The notes: generated by a model not told the origin, from the sequence alone. A DNA stretch of 64,000 bases from Dehalococcoidia bacterium (GCA_025361145.1 JANYAV010000004.1:62001-126000), one strand, 5' to 3'; positions 35,355 to 45,006 are shown, counted from the stretch's first letter. Translations and numbers: made by a program.

Positions 35355-37418
35355 TTATTTTGTTTGTTCCTCGTTTTTAACTTTGCGAAGTTCATTTACT
35401 AATAAATTAATTCTAGGTTTGACTTGATTATTGTAACTGAAAATCCTTTGGAGCTTAAGAGCTCCCCTTTCACCAATATCGCGTAGAGTCGTAGGATCTT
35501 TATAAAACGATTCTATAATATGAACGATGTTGTCGCTATTGTGTGGGATAATCACAATTTCCTTATCGTTGAGAAGGTGTGTGTTAAGTTTGAGCTCATC
35601 GGTACAAAATATTGCTACTTTTCTGAGTCCCGCTTCAACGCAACAACCAGTTGGGAAACCGTCAAAAGAACCAGCTGATAAAGTAAAGGGAATATTGGGG
35701 CTGAGAATTAAGTCTTTGTCAGAGTAAAACCTATTAAACCAATCCGATATTTGGAAGCCATAAAATGAGATTTTCGTTTCTAGACCTGCGATAGGAAGAT
35801 CGCTTTCATCAAAATTCCCTACGACATGGAAAAAGATATTATTATGCAGTTTCACAAGCTTTTGGGCTACTTCCAGAAAGACATCATATCCCTTATCAAT
35901 TCCCTTTGCCATGTATTTATTAGCAACAAAACAAATATCTAATCTATCTTTATGCAAACCGTAGCTTAATTTTTTATAATATTTACTTTTATTGATAGTA
36001 GCTAGTGGTACAATACCGCCATAAATGAACTCTATTTTAGATTTGGGACAGAAATCGTTTTTAACCAGATATTCATATGTAATCTGTTGAGTTACAATTA
36101 CTTTTCGGAACATAGTGGAACCAAATACACGCCTTAGCTCATTGTCAGATCGTTCTTGATTTAACTCAAAACCTCCTCCAGGATATAAAGTAAAAACGAA
36201 TGGTATTTTCCAGTCTTCAAGGGTTCTTATGAACACCTTAATGTTATTAAGAAATGTTAGATATGCTAAACGAGCATTATGATTATCAATAAAGTGAGTT
36301 GTAATCCTTGTTCTTCCTTTGAATTTGGGATAACGTATTTCAAAATCATGAATAATAGTATTCAAATTTTTAATTTCTTTCGTAAAGTGGAGATGTTCCC
36401 CCGTTGTCAACACAATAGAGTTTCTAAAGTATTTTAAATAACTAAAGAATTCCTCGAATCGAAATGCCGAAAGAGGATGAGGGAAAATGGTGTCCAGGAC
36501 AATTAAATCAATTTTTTTCTCACGTTTCCTAAATAATTTAGTATTTGCTTCGTGTAGTGCTTTAAAAGTCAGTTCCAAGGATTTTTTAAAAGCTTGCCTC
36601 GGATGCTTTATTGCGCGTATTAAACGAGGTTTAAGCTGACTCGTTTTCATATTATTGATTATTTGTTCTTTCAATCTGGAAAATTGCTCACTATATTGAT
36701 AGGAAAAATAATGGTCATAGATATCTATGTGGGTAAGGATGTCATAAAAACCCTCATAATTTGATTTTTTGCTCCACGCTCCATTGGAATGAATTCTGTA
36801 GGTAGACATCCAGTCACGGATAAATCCGATCTTGCCTAGCTGCCCACAAGCCATGTTAAACATCCAATCCACAGTATTGATATCAAATAATTTTTCTGGG
36901 AGCTGATTAATAATTTTAGACCTATACATACAACACGAGAAATTACCAATATAATTAATTGCAATCAGTTCTTTAACGGTAATAGTATCTGTCTCAAGCG
37001 ATACCTGATCAGGATGTGCTGTAAACCTTCTTTCGGCCTCATAATATATCATGATAGCGTTAAAACAAACAGAATAGTCTAGATGACTCTCAAAAAACTC
37101 CATTTGCTTTTGAAGTTTATAAGCATCTGTCCAGTAGTCATCTCCTTCACAAAAAGCGATATAATCTCCAGTGCATTTATCCAAACATCGCTTAATATTT
37201 TTAGTGATTCCGAGATTAGTTGTTAATGGAAGAAGTGTTAATTTATCAGGATAATTACTTTGGTAATCTTGCATGATCTGTCGGGTATTATCTGTTGAGC
37301 AATCATCTCCCAAAATTACTTCAAGGTCATAACTACCCTTTTGCATCAAAATGCTATCTAAACATTGGGCAATATATTTTTCATGATTAAAGGCAGTGAC
37401 CACGACGCTTATTTTCAT
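35355..37418 (-). CDS. Fused GT2-GT4-like glycosyltransferase
   Basis: A 687-residue protein with two different folds. Residues 1-230 are GT-A family 2 (MKISVVVTAFNHEKYI, LGDDCSTDN, FCEGDDYW). After a linker, residues about 305-680 look like a GT-B enzyme: ICFVANKYMAKGIDKGYDVF is the usual central block, followed by SFDGFPTGCCVEAGL, equivalent to the E-x7-E donor region of family 4. A single protein could therefore add two consecutive sugars. The region is AT-rich compared with the rml genes next to it. Donor sugars are unknown. Confidence 0.8.
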   Translation of the reverse strand: MKISVVVTAFNHEKYIAQCLDSILMQKGSYDLEVILGDDCSTDNTRQIMQDYQSNYPDKLTLLPLTTNLGITKNIKRCLDKCTGDYIAFCEGDDYWTDAYKLQKQMEFFESHLDYSVCFNAIMIYYEAERRFTAHPDQVSLETDTITVKELIAINYIGNFSCCMYRSKIINQLPEKLFDINTVDWMFNMACGQLGKIGFIRDWMSTYRIHSNGAWSKKSNYEGFYDILTHIDIYDHYFSYQYSEQFSRLKEQIINNMKTSQLKPRLIRAIKHPRQAFKKSLELTFKALHEANTKLFRKREKKIDLIVLDTIFPHPLSAFRFEEFFSYLKYFRNSIVLTTGEHLHFTKEIKNLNTIIHDFEIRYPKFKGRTRITTHFIDNHNARLAYLTFLNNIKVFIRTLEDWKIPFVFTLYPGGGFELNQERSDNELRRVFGSTMFRKVIVTQQITYEYLVKNDFCPKSKIEFIYGGIVPLATINKSKYYKKLSYGLHKDRLDICFVANKYMAKGIDKGYDVFLEVAQKLVKLHNNIFFHVVGNFDESDLPIAGLETKISFYGFQISDWFNRFYSDKDLILSPNIPFTLSAGSFDGFPTGCCVEAGLRKVAIFCTDELKLNTHLLNDKEIVIIPHNSDNIVHIIESFYKDPTTLRDIGERGALKLQRIFSYNNQVKPRINLLVNELRKVKNEEQTK

Positions 37419-37466
37419 TTATTGTATTTTTTACTTCTCTATTATTTATTATTGCTTACGTCAGTC

Positions 37467-37982
37467 CTATTTATTAGGACATTTATTCCAATCGAACGGC
37501 TCTCCGCTTTTAGGATCAATAATAGCAGGATCATTCCACTCCCGTCGCTGCTCATCCGGATCGGCATAGTTATATTGCATATTTACAAAATAGATCAGCG
37601 TTGTCGGCTCAGAACTGACGTTTTTGATTCCATGCCAGTAAAGGCCGGGTATTCTCACCAACTGTGGTTTCTTGGAACTGGCTATGATCTCCAGCAGTTT
37701 GCCTTTAGTTGCAGGAGATTCCGACCGGTCATCATAAGCGCAAATTTTTAAAGCCCCGCTTACCACATAGAAATAATCCACCTGGCCTCTCAAATGCCGG
37801 TGCCAGGCTCTCACAATGCCAGGATAGGTAAACGACGTGTTGACCTGCACCAATTTGTCTTCCTGAAAGAATTCTTTCCAATCCAGCCTCAGCGATTCCA
37901 TAAAAAAACCACGCTCATCGGGAAGCAGCTTTAGATCACAGCTTCTCACGCCAGGTAAATCTTTGTATTCTTTAATTTCCAT
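37467..37982 (-). CDS. rmlC: dTDP-4-dehydrorhamnose 3,5-epimerase-like cupin
   Basis: A 171-residue RmlC-type cupin. FFMESLRLDW, VRAWHRHLRGQVDYFYV and LKICAYDDR are the cupin strands with the catalytic histidine region, and the tail (NYADPDEQRREWNDPAI) has the form seen in RmlC enzymes. It is the last gene of rmlA-B-D-C. It is somewhat divergent from textbook RmlC, so a related sugar epimerase is possible. Confidence 0.82.
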   Translation of the reverse strand: MEIKEYKDLPGVRSCDLKLLPDERGFFMESLRLDWKEFFQEDKLVQVNTSFTYPGIVRAWHRHLRGQVDYFYVVSGALKICAYDDRSESPATKGKLLEIIASSKKPQLVRIPGLYWHGIKNVSSEPTTLIYFVNMQYNYADPDEQRREWNDPAIIDPKSGEPFDWNKCPNK

Positions 37983-38025
37983 GTTAACCCCCTATACCTC
38001 ACTCGTTGTATGCGGGTTACGTTCT

Positions 38026-38102
38026 TCGTCCCGCGTATTGCGCTTCTGCGTCCTGCGTCTTAGCGTCTTAGCGTCCTGCGCTTCCGCGTCTCAGCGTTCC
38101 GC
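38026..38102 (-). repeat. ACGC-headed 7-8 bp repeat array between rmlD and rmlC
   Basis: About ten tandem units of 7 or 8 bases on the minus strand (ACGCTGAG, ACGCTAAG, ACGCAGG, ACGCGGG and similar). The TGA of rmlD (38093-38091) is part of the first unit. No gene. Confidence 0.85.
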
Positions 38103-38966
38103 GATATGTCCCTTCTCCCTCAAATACTCCCTCAACGCTTCTTGCCACGATCTCACCGGGCTTATTCCAAGCAGCTGTAGCTGATAATTTCGTAATACTG
38201 AATATGCCGGACGTTTAGCCTTTTGAGGATATTGATCGGAAGTGATGGGAATAACCGGTGTTTTGTTGCCTATTGCGTCCAGCGTCTCGCGTGTTAATTC
38301 ATACCATGAACAAGTGCCGCTATTGGTGATATGAAATGTTCCATAGTATTCAGTTTCGACTATTTCCGCAATTTTATTGGCTAAATCTAAAGTGTAAGTA
38401 GGGGAGAAAACCTGGTCGCTGACCACCCTCAGTTCTGGTTTTTCTTTAGCTAATTTAATCATAGTCTCAATGAAATTGCCGCCTTTCCCTGCGGCCCCTG
38501 CAACACCAAATAATCCCGAGCTTCTGACAACCATATGTTTTTGGCATAGATTACGGACTAATTCCTCGCCGGAGAGCTTGGATTTACCATAGATATTTAA
38601 TGGTATCGGTTTATCAAATTCGGTGTATCCGTCCTGGCGTATTAATGGATCTCCGCCAAATACATAGTCGGTGCTGATCTGTGCCAGTTTAGCCCCGATT
38701 TTCTGGGCCTGTACCGCCACGTTACGGGCGCCCATGGCATTCACCGCGTAAGCTTTATCTTGCTCTGTCTCGCAATCATCTACTCGAATAAAGGCCGCGG
38801 TGTTAATGATTGCCTCAGGCTGATATTTGACGAAGGCCTTCTCAACCGATTCCATACTGGTAACTTCTATCTCAGATTGAGTCAAAGGTATTAAATCCCG
38901 TCCTTTGAAGACCCGGCACAGATCTGTTCCCAGCTGCCCATCCGCCCCGATTATTAATATCTTCAT
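38091..38966 (-). CDS. rmlD: dTDP-4-dehydrorhamnose reductase
   Basis: A 291-residue SDR enzyme. The NAD(P) motif is IIGADGQLGTDL; ISTDYVFGG and YGKSKLSGEE carry the catalytic Tyr and Lys. It reduces dTDP-4-keto-rhamnose to dTDP-L-rhamnose in the cytoplasm. The last residues and stop (HIAER, TGA) run into the repeat array, so the repeat defines the C-terminus. Confidence 0.95.
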   Translation of the reverse strand: MKILIIGADGQLGTDLCRVFKGRDLIPLTQSEIEVTSMESVEKAFVKYQPEAIINTAAFIRVDDCETEQDKAYAVNAMGARNVAVQAQKIGAKLAQISTDYVFGGDPLIRQDGYTEFDKPIPLNIYGKSKLSGEELVRNLCQKHMVVRSSGLFGVAGAAGKGGNFIETMIKLAKEKPELRVVSDQVFSPTYTLDLANKIAEIVETEYYGTFHITNSGTCSWYELTRETLDAIGNKTPVIPITSDQYPQKAKRPAYSVLRNYQLQLLGISPVRSWQEALREYLREKGHIAER

Positions 38967-38987
38967 CGCCCTTTCCTGCTTCCCGTC

Positions 38988-39165
38988 TAATGCGTCCTGC
39001 GTCTTAGCGTAGTGCGTCTCAGCGTCCTGCGTCCTGCGTCTTAGCGTAGTGCGTCTCAGCGTCCTGCGTCCCGCGTCCCGCGTCCTGCGTCTTAGCGTAG
39101 TGCGTCTCAGCCTCTCGTGTATTGCGCTTCTGCGTCCCGCGTCCTGCGTCTCAGCGTCCCGCGTA
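38988..39165 (-). repeat. ACGC-headed repeat array between rmlB and rmlD
   Basis: About 24 units of the same 7-8 bp family fill the gap; a larger period containing ACTACGC recurs three times. The rmlB stop codon TGA (39153-39151) lies inside the array. Confidence 0.85.
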
Positions 39166-40155
39166 CATCCTCTCGTAATACCCAGCGTATTCCCCGCTTT
39201 TGATTCTCTGCCACCACGCTTTATTATCGATATACCACTTAATCGTGGCGGTCATGCCTTCTTCAAAGGACATTAAAGGTTCCCAACCTAGTTCGTTCTT
39301 GATCTTAGCTGCGTCAAGCGCATAGCGCCTGTCATGCCCAGGCCGATCAGTTACATATTTGATAAGGCTTTCCGGCTTTCCCAGTGTTTTTAAAATAAAT
39401 TTTACCAGCTCCAGGTTGTTTTTTTCGATGTTTGAGCCTACATTGTAAATCTCACCCGGTAGGCCCTTAAGAACAACTGCTTCCAATGCTCGGCAGTGAT
39501 CTTTAACGTGAATCCATTCTCGTACATTCAAACCATCACCGTAAACCGGAATATCTTTCCCCTCTAGCGCGTTGGAAATAACCAGGGGAATCAGCTTTTC
39601 GGGAAATTGATAAGGCCCGTAGTTATTTGAACAGCGTGTAATCATAACGGGCAGTCCATATGTCTTCCAATAAGCCCTGCAAAGCAAATCAGCCGATGTC
39701 TTGCTGGCCGCATAAGGGCTGTTAGGCAACAAATTTGAAGTCTCAGTTGCCTTGCCCTTTTCCAGCGAACCGTAGACTTCATCCGTAGACACCTGGATAT
39801 ATTTTTCTATCTTATTTTGTCTGATCCCATCCAGTAATACCTGGGTGCCTTTAATATTGGTGTCAATAAATGGTGAGGCATCCAGGATGCTGCGGTCTAC
39901 GTGAGATTCCGCAGCAAAGTTTATTACAACATCTATCCCCTGGCTTAGTATGCTGCCGATTTGGATTCTGTCGGTGATATCTCCCTTAATGAATTGATAC
40001 CTAGCCTGGCCTTCCAGATCTTTTAAATTTTCCAAATTTCCTGCGTAGGTCAGCTTATCCAGGTTGACCACCTGCCAATCTGGATGTTGTTTCATAATAT
40101 AATGAATAAAATTGCTGCCTATGAATCCGGCCCCGCCGGTCACTAATATTTTCAT
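39151..40155 (-). CDS. rmlB: dTDP-glucose 4,6-dehydratase
   Basis: A 334-residue extended SDR. VTGGAGFIGSNFIHYI binds NAD; STDEVYGSLE and YAASKTSADLL hold the Asp-Glu and Tyr-x3-Lys catalytic residues of RmlB. It converts dTDP-glucose to the 4-keto-6-deoxy intermediate. Its final codons (tac gcg gga cgc tga) coincide with repeat units. Confidence 0.97.
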   Translation of the reverse strand: MKILVTGGAGFIGSNFIHYIMKQHPDWQVVNLDKLTYAGNLENLKDLEGQARYQFIKGDITDRIQIGSILSQGIDVVINFAAESHVDRSILDASPFIDTNIKGTQVLLDGIRQNKIEKYIQVSTDEVYGSLEKGKATETSNLLPNSPYAASKTSADLLCRAYWKTYGLPVMITRCSNNYGPYQFPEKLIPLVISNALEGKDIPVYGDGLNVREWIHVKDHCRALEAVVLKGLPGEIYNVGSNIEKNNLELVKFILKTLGKPESLIKYVTDRPGHDRRYALDAAKIKNELGWEPLMSFEEGMTATIKWYIDNKAWWQRIKSGEYAGYYERMYAGR

Positions 40156-40180
40156 TGTCTTTTTCCGTTACTAAATATTT

Positions 40181-40590
40181 GTCTTAGCGTCCTGCGCGTT
40201 CTCCGTCCCGCGTCTCAGCGTCTCAGCGTTCTGCGCTTTTGCGTCCTGCGTCTCAGCGCCCTACGTCCTGCATCTTAGCGTCCCGCGTCCTGCGCTTTTG
40301 CGTCCCGCGCCCTGCGTCTCAGCGTCTCAGCGTCTCAGCGTTCTGCGCTTTTGCGTCTCAGCGTCTCAGCGTCCCAGCGTTCTGCGCTTTTGCGTCCTGC
40401 GTCTTAGCGTCCTGCGTTTTTGCGTCTCAGCGTCTCAGCGTCCCAGCGTTCTGCGCTTTTGCGTCCTGCGTCTTAGCGTCCTGCGTTTTAGCGTCCTGCG
40501 TTTTAGCGTCCTGCGCGTTCTCCGTCCCGCGTCTTGCGTCCAGCGTCCAGCGCTTCTGCGTCCCGCGTCCTGCGCGTTCTCCGTCCCGCG
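40181..40590 (-). repeat. Long ACGC-headed repeat array between rmlA and rmlB
   Basis: About 410 bases of degenerate 7-8 bp units, the longest array in the window, beginning at the rmlA stop. A sub-period of roughly 67 bases (with GCAAAAGCGCAGA on the minus strand) repeats at least twice. One plus-strand frame stays open through it because 7+8 gives a 15-base period; the product is pure low complexity. Confidence 0.85.
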
Positions 40591-40591
40591 C

Positions 40592-41659
40592 CTACATCAC
40601 GACTTTACAATTATCACCCACAAACAAACTCAGGTTTTTAAATCCATTGTCCTCTTTGATTATTTCCGACTCTAACCCGATTATACTATCGCTAAGCTGC
40701 TCAATATTGGTTATGCGGCATTTCCCGATAATCACAGAGTGTCCGATGGAAGATTTTTTGATTATTGTTCCTTCTCCTATACTGGTGAAAGGCAGAATAC
40801 ATGAATTACTGATTTGGCAATTTTCCGCGATGGAAACCGGCCCTCTGATTATACAGTTTTCGATCACGCAGTTCTCACCAATGTAAACCCTTCCGGAAAT
40901 TTTGCTGGCTGTATCAATTTTACCTCTGATATCTCTCTTGAGAAAATCATCCAGTACTACCCGGTTGGCCTCTAATAGATCATCTTTTTTACCGGTATCT
41001 AGCCACCAGCCTTCTAAAATATGGCTATGCACGGTTTTCCCGTCATCAATTAGTTGTTGAATCGCATCCGTTATTTCCAGTTCTCCGCGGGCTGATGGTT
41101 TGATTTTGGAGATGGCGAGATGTATGTCTGGCTTGAAAAGGTATACGCCAACCATAGCCAGGTCGCTCTTTGGGACTTTGGGCTTCTCAACCAGTTTGGT
41201 CACTTTCCCATCCGCATCCAATTCCGCTACCCCGAAAGATCTGGCATCAGCCACCTTTTTTAACAAAATAAGAGCGTTCGGTAGGTTACTCTGAAATTCA
41301 TCCACAAAGGCTTTGATTCCGCCATGAATGAGGTTGTCTCCTAAAAACATCAGAAAAGGTGAGTCTCCCAGGAAGGTTTCGGCTGTCTTAACCGCGTGGG
41401 CCAGACCCCCTGGGTTAACTTGGGAGATATAAGTGATATCAACGTCCCATTTGGAACCATTACCCACAAATTCACGTATATAATGCCCGGTTTCAGGCGA
41501 GATAATAATCCCTATATCACTAATGCCTGCTTCTTTGATTTGTTCCAATACATAAAAAAGAATCGGTTTATTAGCTACGGGCAAAAGTGATTTAGCCATA
41601 GTATTGGTGAGAGGTTTGAGCCTGACCCCTTTTCCTCCGGCTAATATTAGAGCTTTCAT
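40592..41659 (-). CDS. rmlA: Glucose-1-phosphate thymidylyltransferase, long form
   Basis: A 355-residue nucleotidyltransferase. LILAGGKGVRLKPLT is the NTP loop and FLGDNLIHGG the metal site. A left-handed beta-helix tail starts near residue 240 (SGRVYIGENCVIENCII), as in the StrD/RmlA2-like long form (about 355 residues) rather than the 290-residue RmlA. It supplies dTDP-glucose to RmlB and heads the operon. Confidence 0.92.
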   Translation of the reverse strand: MKALILAGGKGVRLKPLTNTMAKSLLPVANKPILFYVLEQIKEAGISDIGIIISPETGHYIREFVGNGSKWDVDITYISQVNPGGLAHAVKTAETFLGDSPFLMFLGDNLIHGGIKAFVDEFQSNLPNALILLKKVADARSFGVAELDADGKVTKLVEKPKVPKSDLAMVGVYLFKPDIHLAISKIKPSARGELEITDAIQQLIDDGKTVHSHILEGWWLDTGKKDDLLEANRVVLDDFLKRDIRGKIDTASKISGRVYIGENCVIENCIIRGPVSIAENCQISNSCILPFTSIGEGTIIKKSSIGHSVIIGKCRITNIEQLSDSIIGLESEIIKEDNGFKNLSLFVGDNCKVVM

Positions 41660-41796
41660 TTATTCACTTCCTATTCGCAAAATTAACAACGTAAACCAAT
41701 TCAGTAAAAGATTGACTGATATTAAGCGTTTATGTACTAATGTATTATATATTATTGATAAAGATGATGACAGCCCATTTTTGTGTAATTAAGGTA

Positions 41797-42681
41797 CTAT
41801 CGGTGGAATCTCAACCCATCTTTTAGTCCTGTTACCAGGTTCTTGAATATTTTCGCATCCTTTCTGATCAGTTTGACTGAATAATATGGAAATATCAAAA
41901 ATATTTGGCTGGTAATGAAGATTAATTTTTTGAGGCCTCTCAGATTATTCCTGGCAAAAACAAAAGGATTCCTCATGCTGTAATACGCCTGAATCGGATT
42001 GTTTATCCATTCTGCCTTTACCTTATGCCAGACGGTAGGAGAGGGAACATAAAGGCAACGATATCCGGCTTTATTAGCCCGGAAACAATAATCAGCATCC
42101 TCAAAATAAACAAAGTATTCCTTGTCTAACAATCCTATCTTATTCAATACCTCCTTTTTGATTAGCATGGCGCAGCCGCAGATGTAGGGCACGAAACGAG
42201 GGTAGTTATAAGATTCCAACTTTCTTCCCTTGCCCAGATGAGATGCATATCCGAAAAGACCTATTTTGCCTCCCGCGCTCCATATCTGGTCCGGAACGTC
42301 AAAGTATAATATCTCGGGGCCCGCAATACCGATCTTTGGATCAGTCTGAATAGCTCCTACTAAATCTTTTAAAATACTTTTCCCAACTACGGTATCATCA
42401 TTAAGCAGTAAAATATAATCAGCAGCTGATTCCCGTATCCCCACATTGTTGCCTTCCGCAAAGCCAAGGTTACTCTTGTTTTCGATTATTCTAATTTGGG
42501 GGTATCCTTTTTTGATCTTTAAAAGGGAATCATCTGTTGAACCATTATCGACGATAATTATCTCATAGCTTGGATAATCGATTTGGGTGACAGATTTCAA
42601 GCATTCGAGTACATCCTCGCCGCCATTATAATTTAATATAACTATGGAAACTGTTGGGTATTCTTTAAGAACCGCCTGCAC
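41797..42681 (-). CDS. GT2 rhamnosyltransferase-like enzyme
   Basis: A 294-residue GT-A enzyme. VSIVILNYNGGEDVLECL, IIVDNGSTDDS and LLLNDDTVVG are the donor-site motifs; YFVYFEDADYCFRANKAGY is the block typical of WbbL-type rhamnosyltransferases (GT2_RfbF-like). A final hydrophobic stretch (LIFITSQIFLIFPYYSVKL) may attach it to the membrane. Next to the rml genes, L-rhamnose is a likely donor, by inference. Confidence 0.83.
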   Translation of the reverse strand: MQAVLKEYPTVSIVILNYNGGEDVLECLKSVTQIDYPSYEIIIVDNGSTDDSLLKIKKGYPQIRIIENKSNLGFAEGNNVGIRESAADYILLLNDDTVVGKSILKDLVGAIQTDPKIGIAGPEILYFDVPDQIWSAGGKIGLFGYASHLGKGRKLESYNYPRFVPYICGCAMLIKKEVLNKIGLLDKEYFVYFEDADYCFRANKAGYRCLYVPSPTVWHKVKAEWINNPIQAYYSMRNPFVFARNNLRGLKKLIFITSQIFLIFPYYSVKLIRKDAKIFKNLVTGLKDGLRFHR

Positions 42682-42750
42682 AAAACTCGTCCTTTATTTA
42701 AGTTATTGGGTTCAATTCCTCGATCATAGAACTCATTAAAAAGCTATTGT

Positions 42751-43917
42751 TCAGCCTATCTGACTAATTAACTTTTGGAATAAATCGTTGATGTTGTCCC
42801 AACCACACACTGTGGGCGCCGTATAAGTCACCGCTTTGCCCGCTTTAATCTGAGCGTATTCATCCGTTATCTTATTAGCAACGCTGGTTGCATCCCCGCA
42901 GGGAACCAACCTGGTACCTTGATAATCCTGTAATGCTTCCTTCAGATTTTCCAGGTCGCTAATAATAATCGGTTTCCCATAGGCCATGGCCAGGCTCGCC
43001 ACACCGCTGCCAGCGCTTCTTAGATATGGCAGCGCCACCACATCCGCTGCGGAAAAATATTTGGGCACCCCAGCGTCGGGCACAAACTCTGGCTGAAAAG
43101 TAATTTGTTTGTTGTACGGCGAGTCTTTGATCAGCCTCTCCAAACCTTCTTCATCCCCCCAATTCTCACCAGCGATGATCAGTCTGGAATGCAGGGCTAT
43201 TTCTTCAGGGAGTTTATTGAAAGCCTCCACCAGGTAGCGTACGCCTTTATATTTTCTGATCATGCCGAAATAAAGCACCACAAACTCTTCTTTAATTCCC
43301 AGTTCCTGGCGGGCTGACTCTCGGCTGTAACTCTGAGAATAGCTGTCGAAAACCCCCAGCGGTATCACAAACACCTTCTCTTTTGGCAGGCGGTAGGTTT
43401 CCATCGTCTGTTTCTTAACTGTGTCGGAATGTACCACAAATGCCGCCGCTTTGTTCATGATCCATTTGCCCATTACTCGTGAATATAGACGCAGGACCGG
43501 TTTTCCAGCCTCCAGTGGATCAACTATTTCATGCAGCTCCAGTATCAATTTGGCCTTTATCTTCACGGAGTTGACCAGCGCCAGAAATAGCTCCATATGG
43601 GCTACTGACGACGTCCACCAGGCCATAATGATGACATCCGGTTTTTCTTTTTTCAGAAATTGGTACGCCTTGCTCCAGCTTATCGGAGAATTCCAGTCCA
43701 TCCCCTCGTAAACCCGTATTCCCGGGCTAAATTCCAATGTATAGTCATGTCTATCGACGTTCTTATTGCCGGGATAAAGAAAGCGTGGCAGCAAATTGCG
43801 GATCGTCACTGCTGAGACTTCGTTTTTTGCGGAGAGTGAATTAGCTAAACAGATGGTATAGGCTGTTAGTCCGCTGAAATATTTTTTGCCAGGCCCCACG
43901 ACACAAATTTTCGTCAC
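42751..43917 (-). CDS. GT4 glycosyltransferase
   Basis: A 388-residue GT-B enzyme. The N-terminal domain opens KICVVGPGKKYFSGLTAY. The donor domain carries VLYFGMIRKYKGVRYLVEAF, then AGSGVASLAMAYGKPII with the family 4 acidic motif region. GTG 43917 has AGGAAAAGAG seven bases upstream; an ATG 18 codons earlier lacks a site and adds an unrelated segment. Acceptor and donor are unknown. Confidence 0.83.
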   Translation of the reverse strand: MTKICVVGPGKKYFSGLTAYTICLANSLSAKNEVSAVTIRNLLPRFLYPGNKNVDRHDYTLEFSPGIRVYEGMDWNSPISWSKAYQFLKKEKPDVIIMAWWTSSVAHMELFLALVNSVKIKAKLILELHEIVDPLEAGKPVLRLYSRVMGKWIMNKAAAFVVHSDTVKKQTMETYRLPKEKVFVIPLGVFDSYSQSYSRESARQELGIKEEFVVLYFGMIRKYKGVRYLVEAFNKLPEEIALHSRLIIAGENWGDEEGLERLIKDSPYNKQITFQPEFVPDAGVPKYFSAADVVALPYLRSAGSGVASLAMAYGKPIIISDLENLKEALQDYQGTRLVPCGDATSVANKITDEYAQIKAGKAVTYTAPTVCGWDNINDLFQKLISQIG

Positions 43918-44013
43918 AAAAACTCTTTTCCTACAATTTTGAATCTGCCCCCATCCTAACCCCTCTACCATTTTAAATCAATTCTCACAATCCGTATACC
44001 GCCACTTGGGGGG

Positions 44014-44216
44014 GTCAGCATCCCGCATCGCGCCTCCTGCATCTTAGCATTCCGCGCCCTGCGTCCCGCGTCTCAGCGTCCTGCGTCTTAGCGTCTCAGC
44101 GTCCCGCGTCTTGGCGTCCCGCGTCCTGCGTCTTAGCGTCTCAGCGTCCCGCGTCTTGGCGTCCCGCGTCCTGCGTCTCAGCGTCTCAGCGTCCTGCGTC
44201 TCAGCGTCTTGCGCTT
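44014..44216 (-). repeat. ACGC-headed repeat array upstream of the GT4 gene
   Basis: About 27 units of the same 7-8 bp family. Within it a 59-60 base block (TCTCAGCGTCCCGCGTCTTGG on the plus strand, abbreviated) occurs twice in tandem. It precedes the minus-strand GT4 gene instead of following a gene end. Confidence 0.83.
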
Positions 44217-44399
44217 TTCTTTACACACTAGAACAATTGTGCTAATATCCTTTTATACCGCACTTTAACAATTTAATACCGAAGACCCTTCTCCTGTTTT
44301 AACAGGCTAAGCCACTTGCCAGGTAATTTTTATTGTTTATGGAGAACAACTTAAATATGGTAGTTTCCAGTTTCCATCTCTCTTCCAATTCCTGTGGAC

Positions 44400-44705
44400 T
44401 GTCTTCCCTGGAAAAACAGTTGTCATCCTGAGGCCTGGATGGCTGGCCGAAGGATCTAGGGCGGGGACTAGTATCTCGCAGCTCTTGTCGGTGTCATTCT
44501 GGAGCGCAGCGAAGAATCTCAGGGTTGGGTGGAGAGATTCGCAGCTAGAAACTGACAGCTCTGCTGTCATCCTGGAGCGAAGCGAAGGATCTCAGAGTGG
44601 TGGGGCTGACTAGAAACTGACAACGAAGTTGTCATCCTGAGGCCTGGATGGCTGGCCGAAGGATCTAGGGCGGGGACTCGTATCTCAGCTTCGCAATTAG
44701 AACCC
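44400..44705. repeat. Modular dispersed repeats, cluster 4
   Basis: Alternating copies: type B (44419-44480), type A (44490-44535), type A (44564-44604) and type B (44628-44690), with the CTGACAACGAAGTTGTCA spacer. The rest of the gap, 44217-44399 and 44706-44925, has no gene; 44710-44880 is pyrimidine-rich with repeated GACTCRTT words. Confidence 0.83.
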
Positions 44706-44929
44706 TCACTTGTCCCGACTCATTCCCCGCTGGATTTGAGTGGTTTACCACTCATTTTGACTCATTAAGGGCTGGAATTGACCCGTTTAGGACTCGTTTT
44801 AGCCTTAAAAACACCTGTTTCTACCCTCAAAAACCTTGTTTTGGCCCCGACTCGTTTCTAAAATATTGCTATTTTACTTGTTTTCCCCTTGTGCCTCATT
44901 ACTCATCGTTGACTAATTACGCCGGCTAT

Positions 44930-44959
44930 TTGACACATATACCTGACGTGCTTCAAAAT
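44930..44959 (+). promoter_or_regulatory. Candidate promoter of the nucleotidyltransferase gene
   Basis: TTGACA at 44930-44935, 18 bases, CAAAAT at 44954-44959 (4 of 6). It lies about 45 bases upstream of ATG 45007. Confidence 0.42.
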
Positions 44960-45006
44960 GCTTGTATTACCTATCTGACTCATCATGGACTTTGTAAGGA
45001 TCAAAA

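Noticed and set aside
40239-40886. Open frame of 215 codons across the long ACGC array
   Set aside because: Its residues are a translated 15-base repeat (alternating 7 and 8 bp units) and it runs antisense into rmlA; there is no ribosome site.
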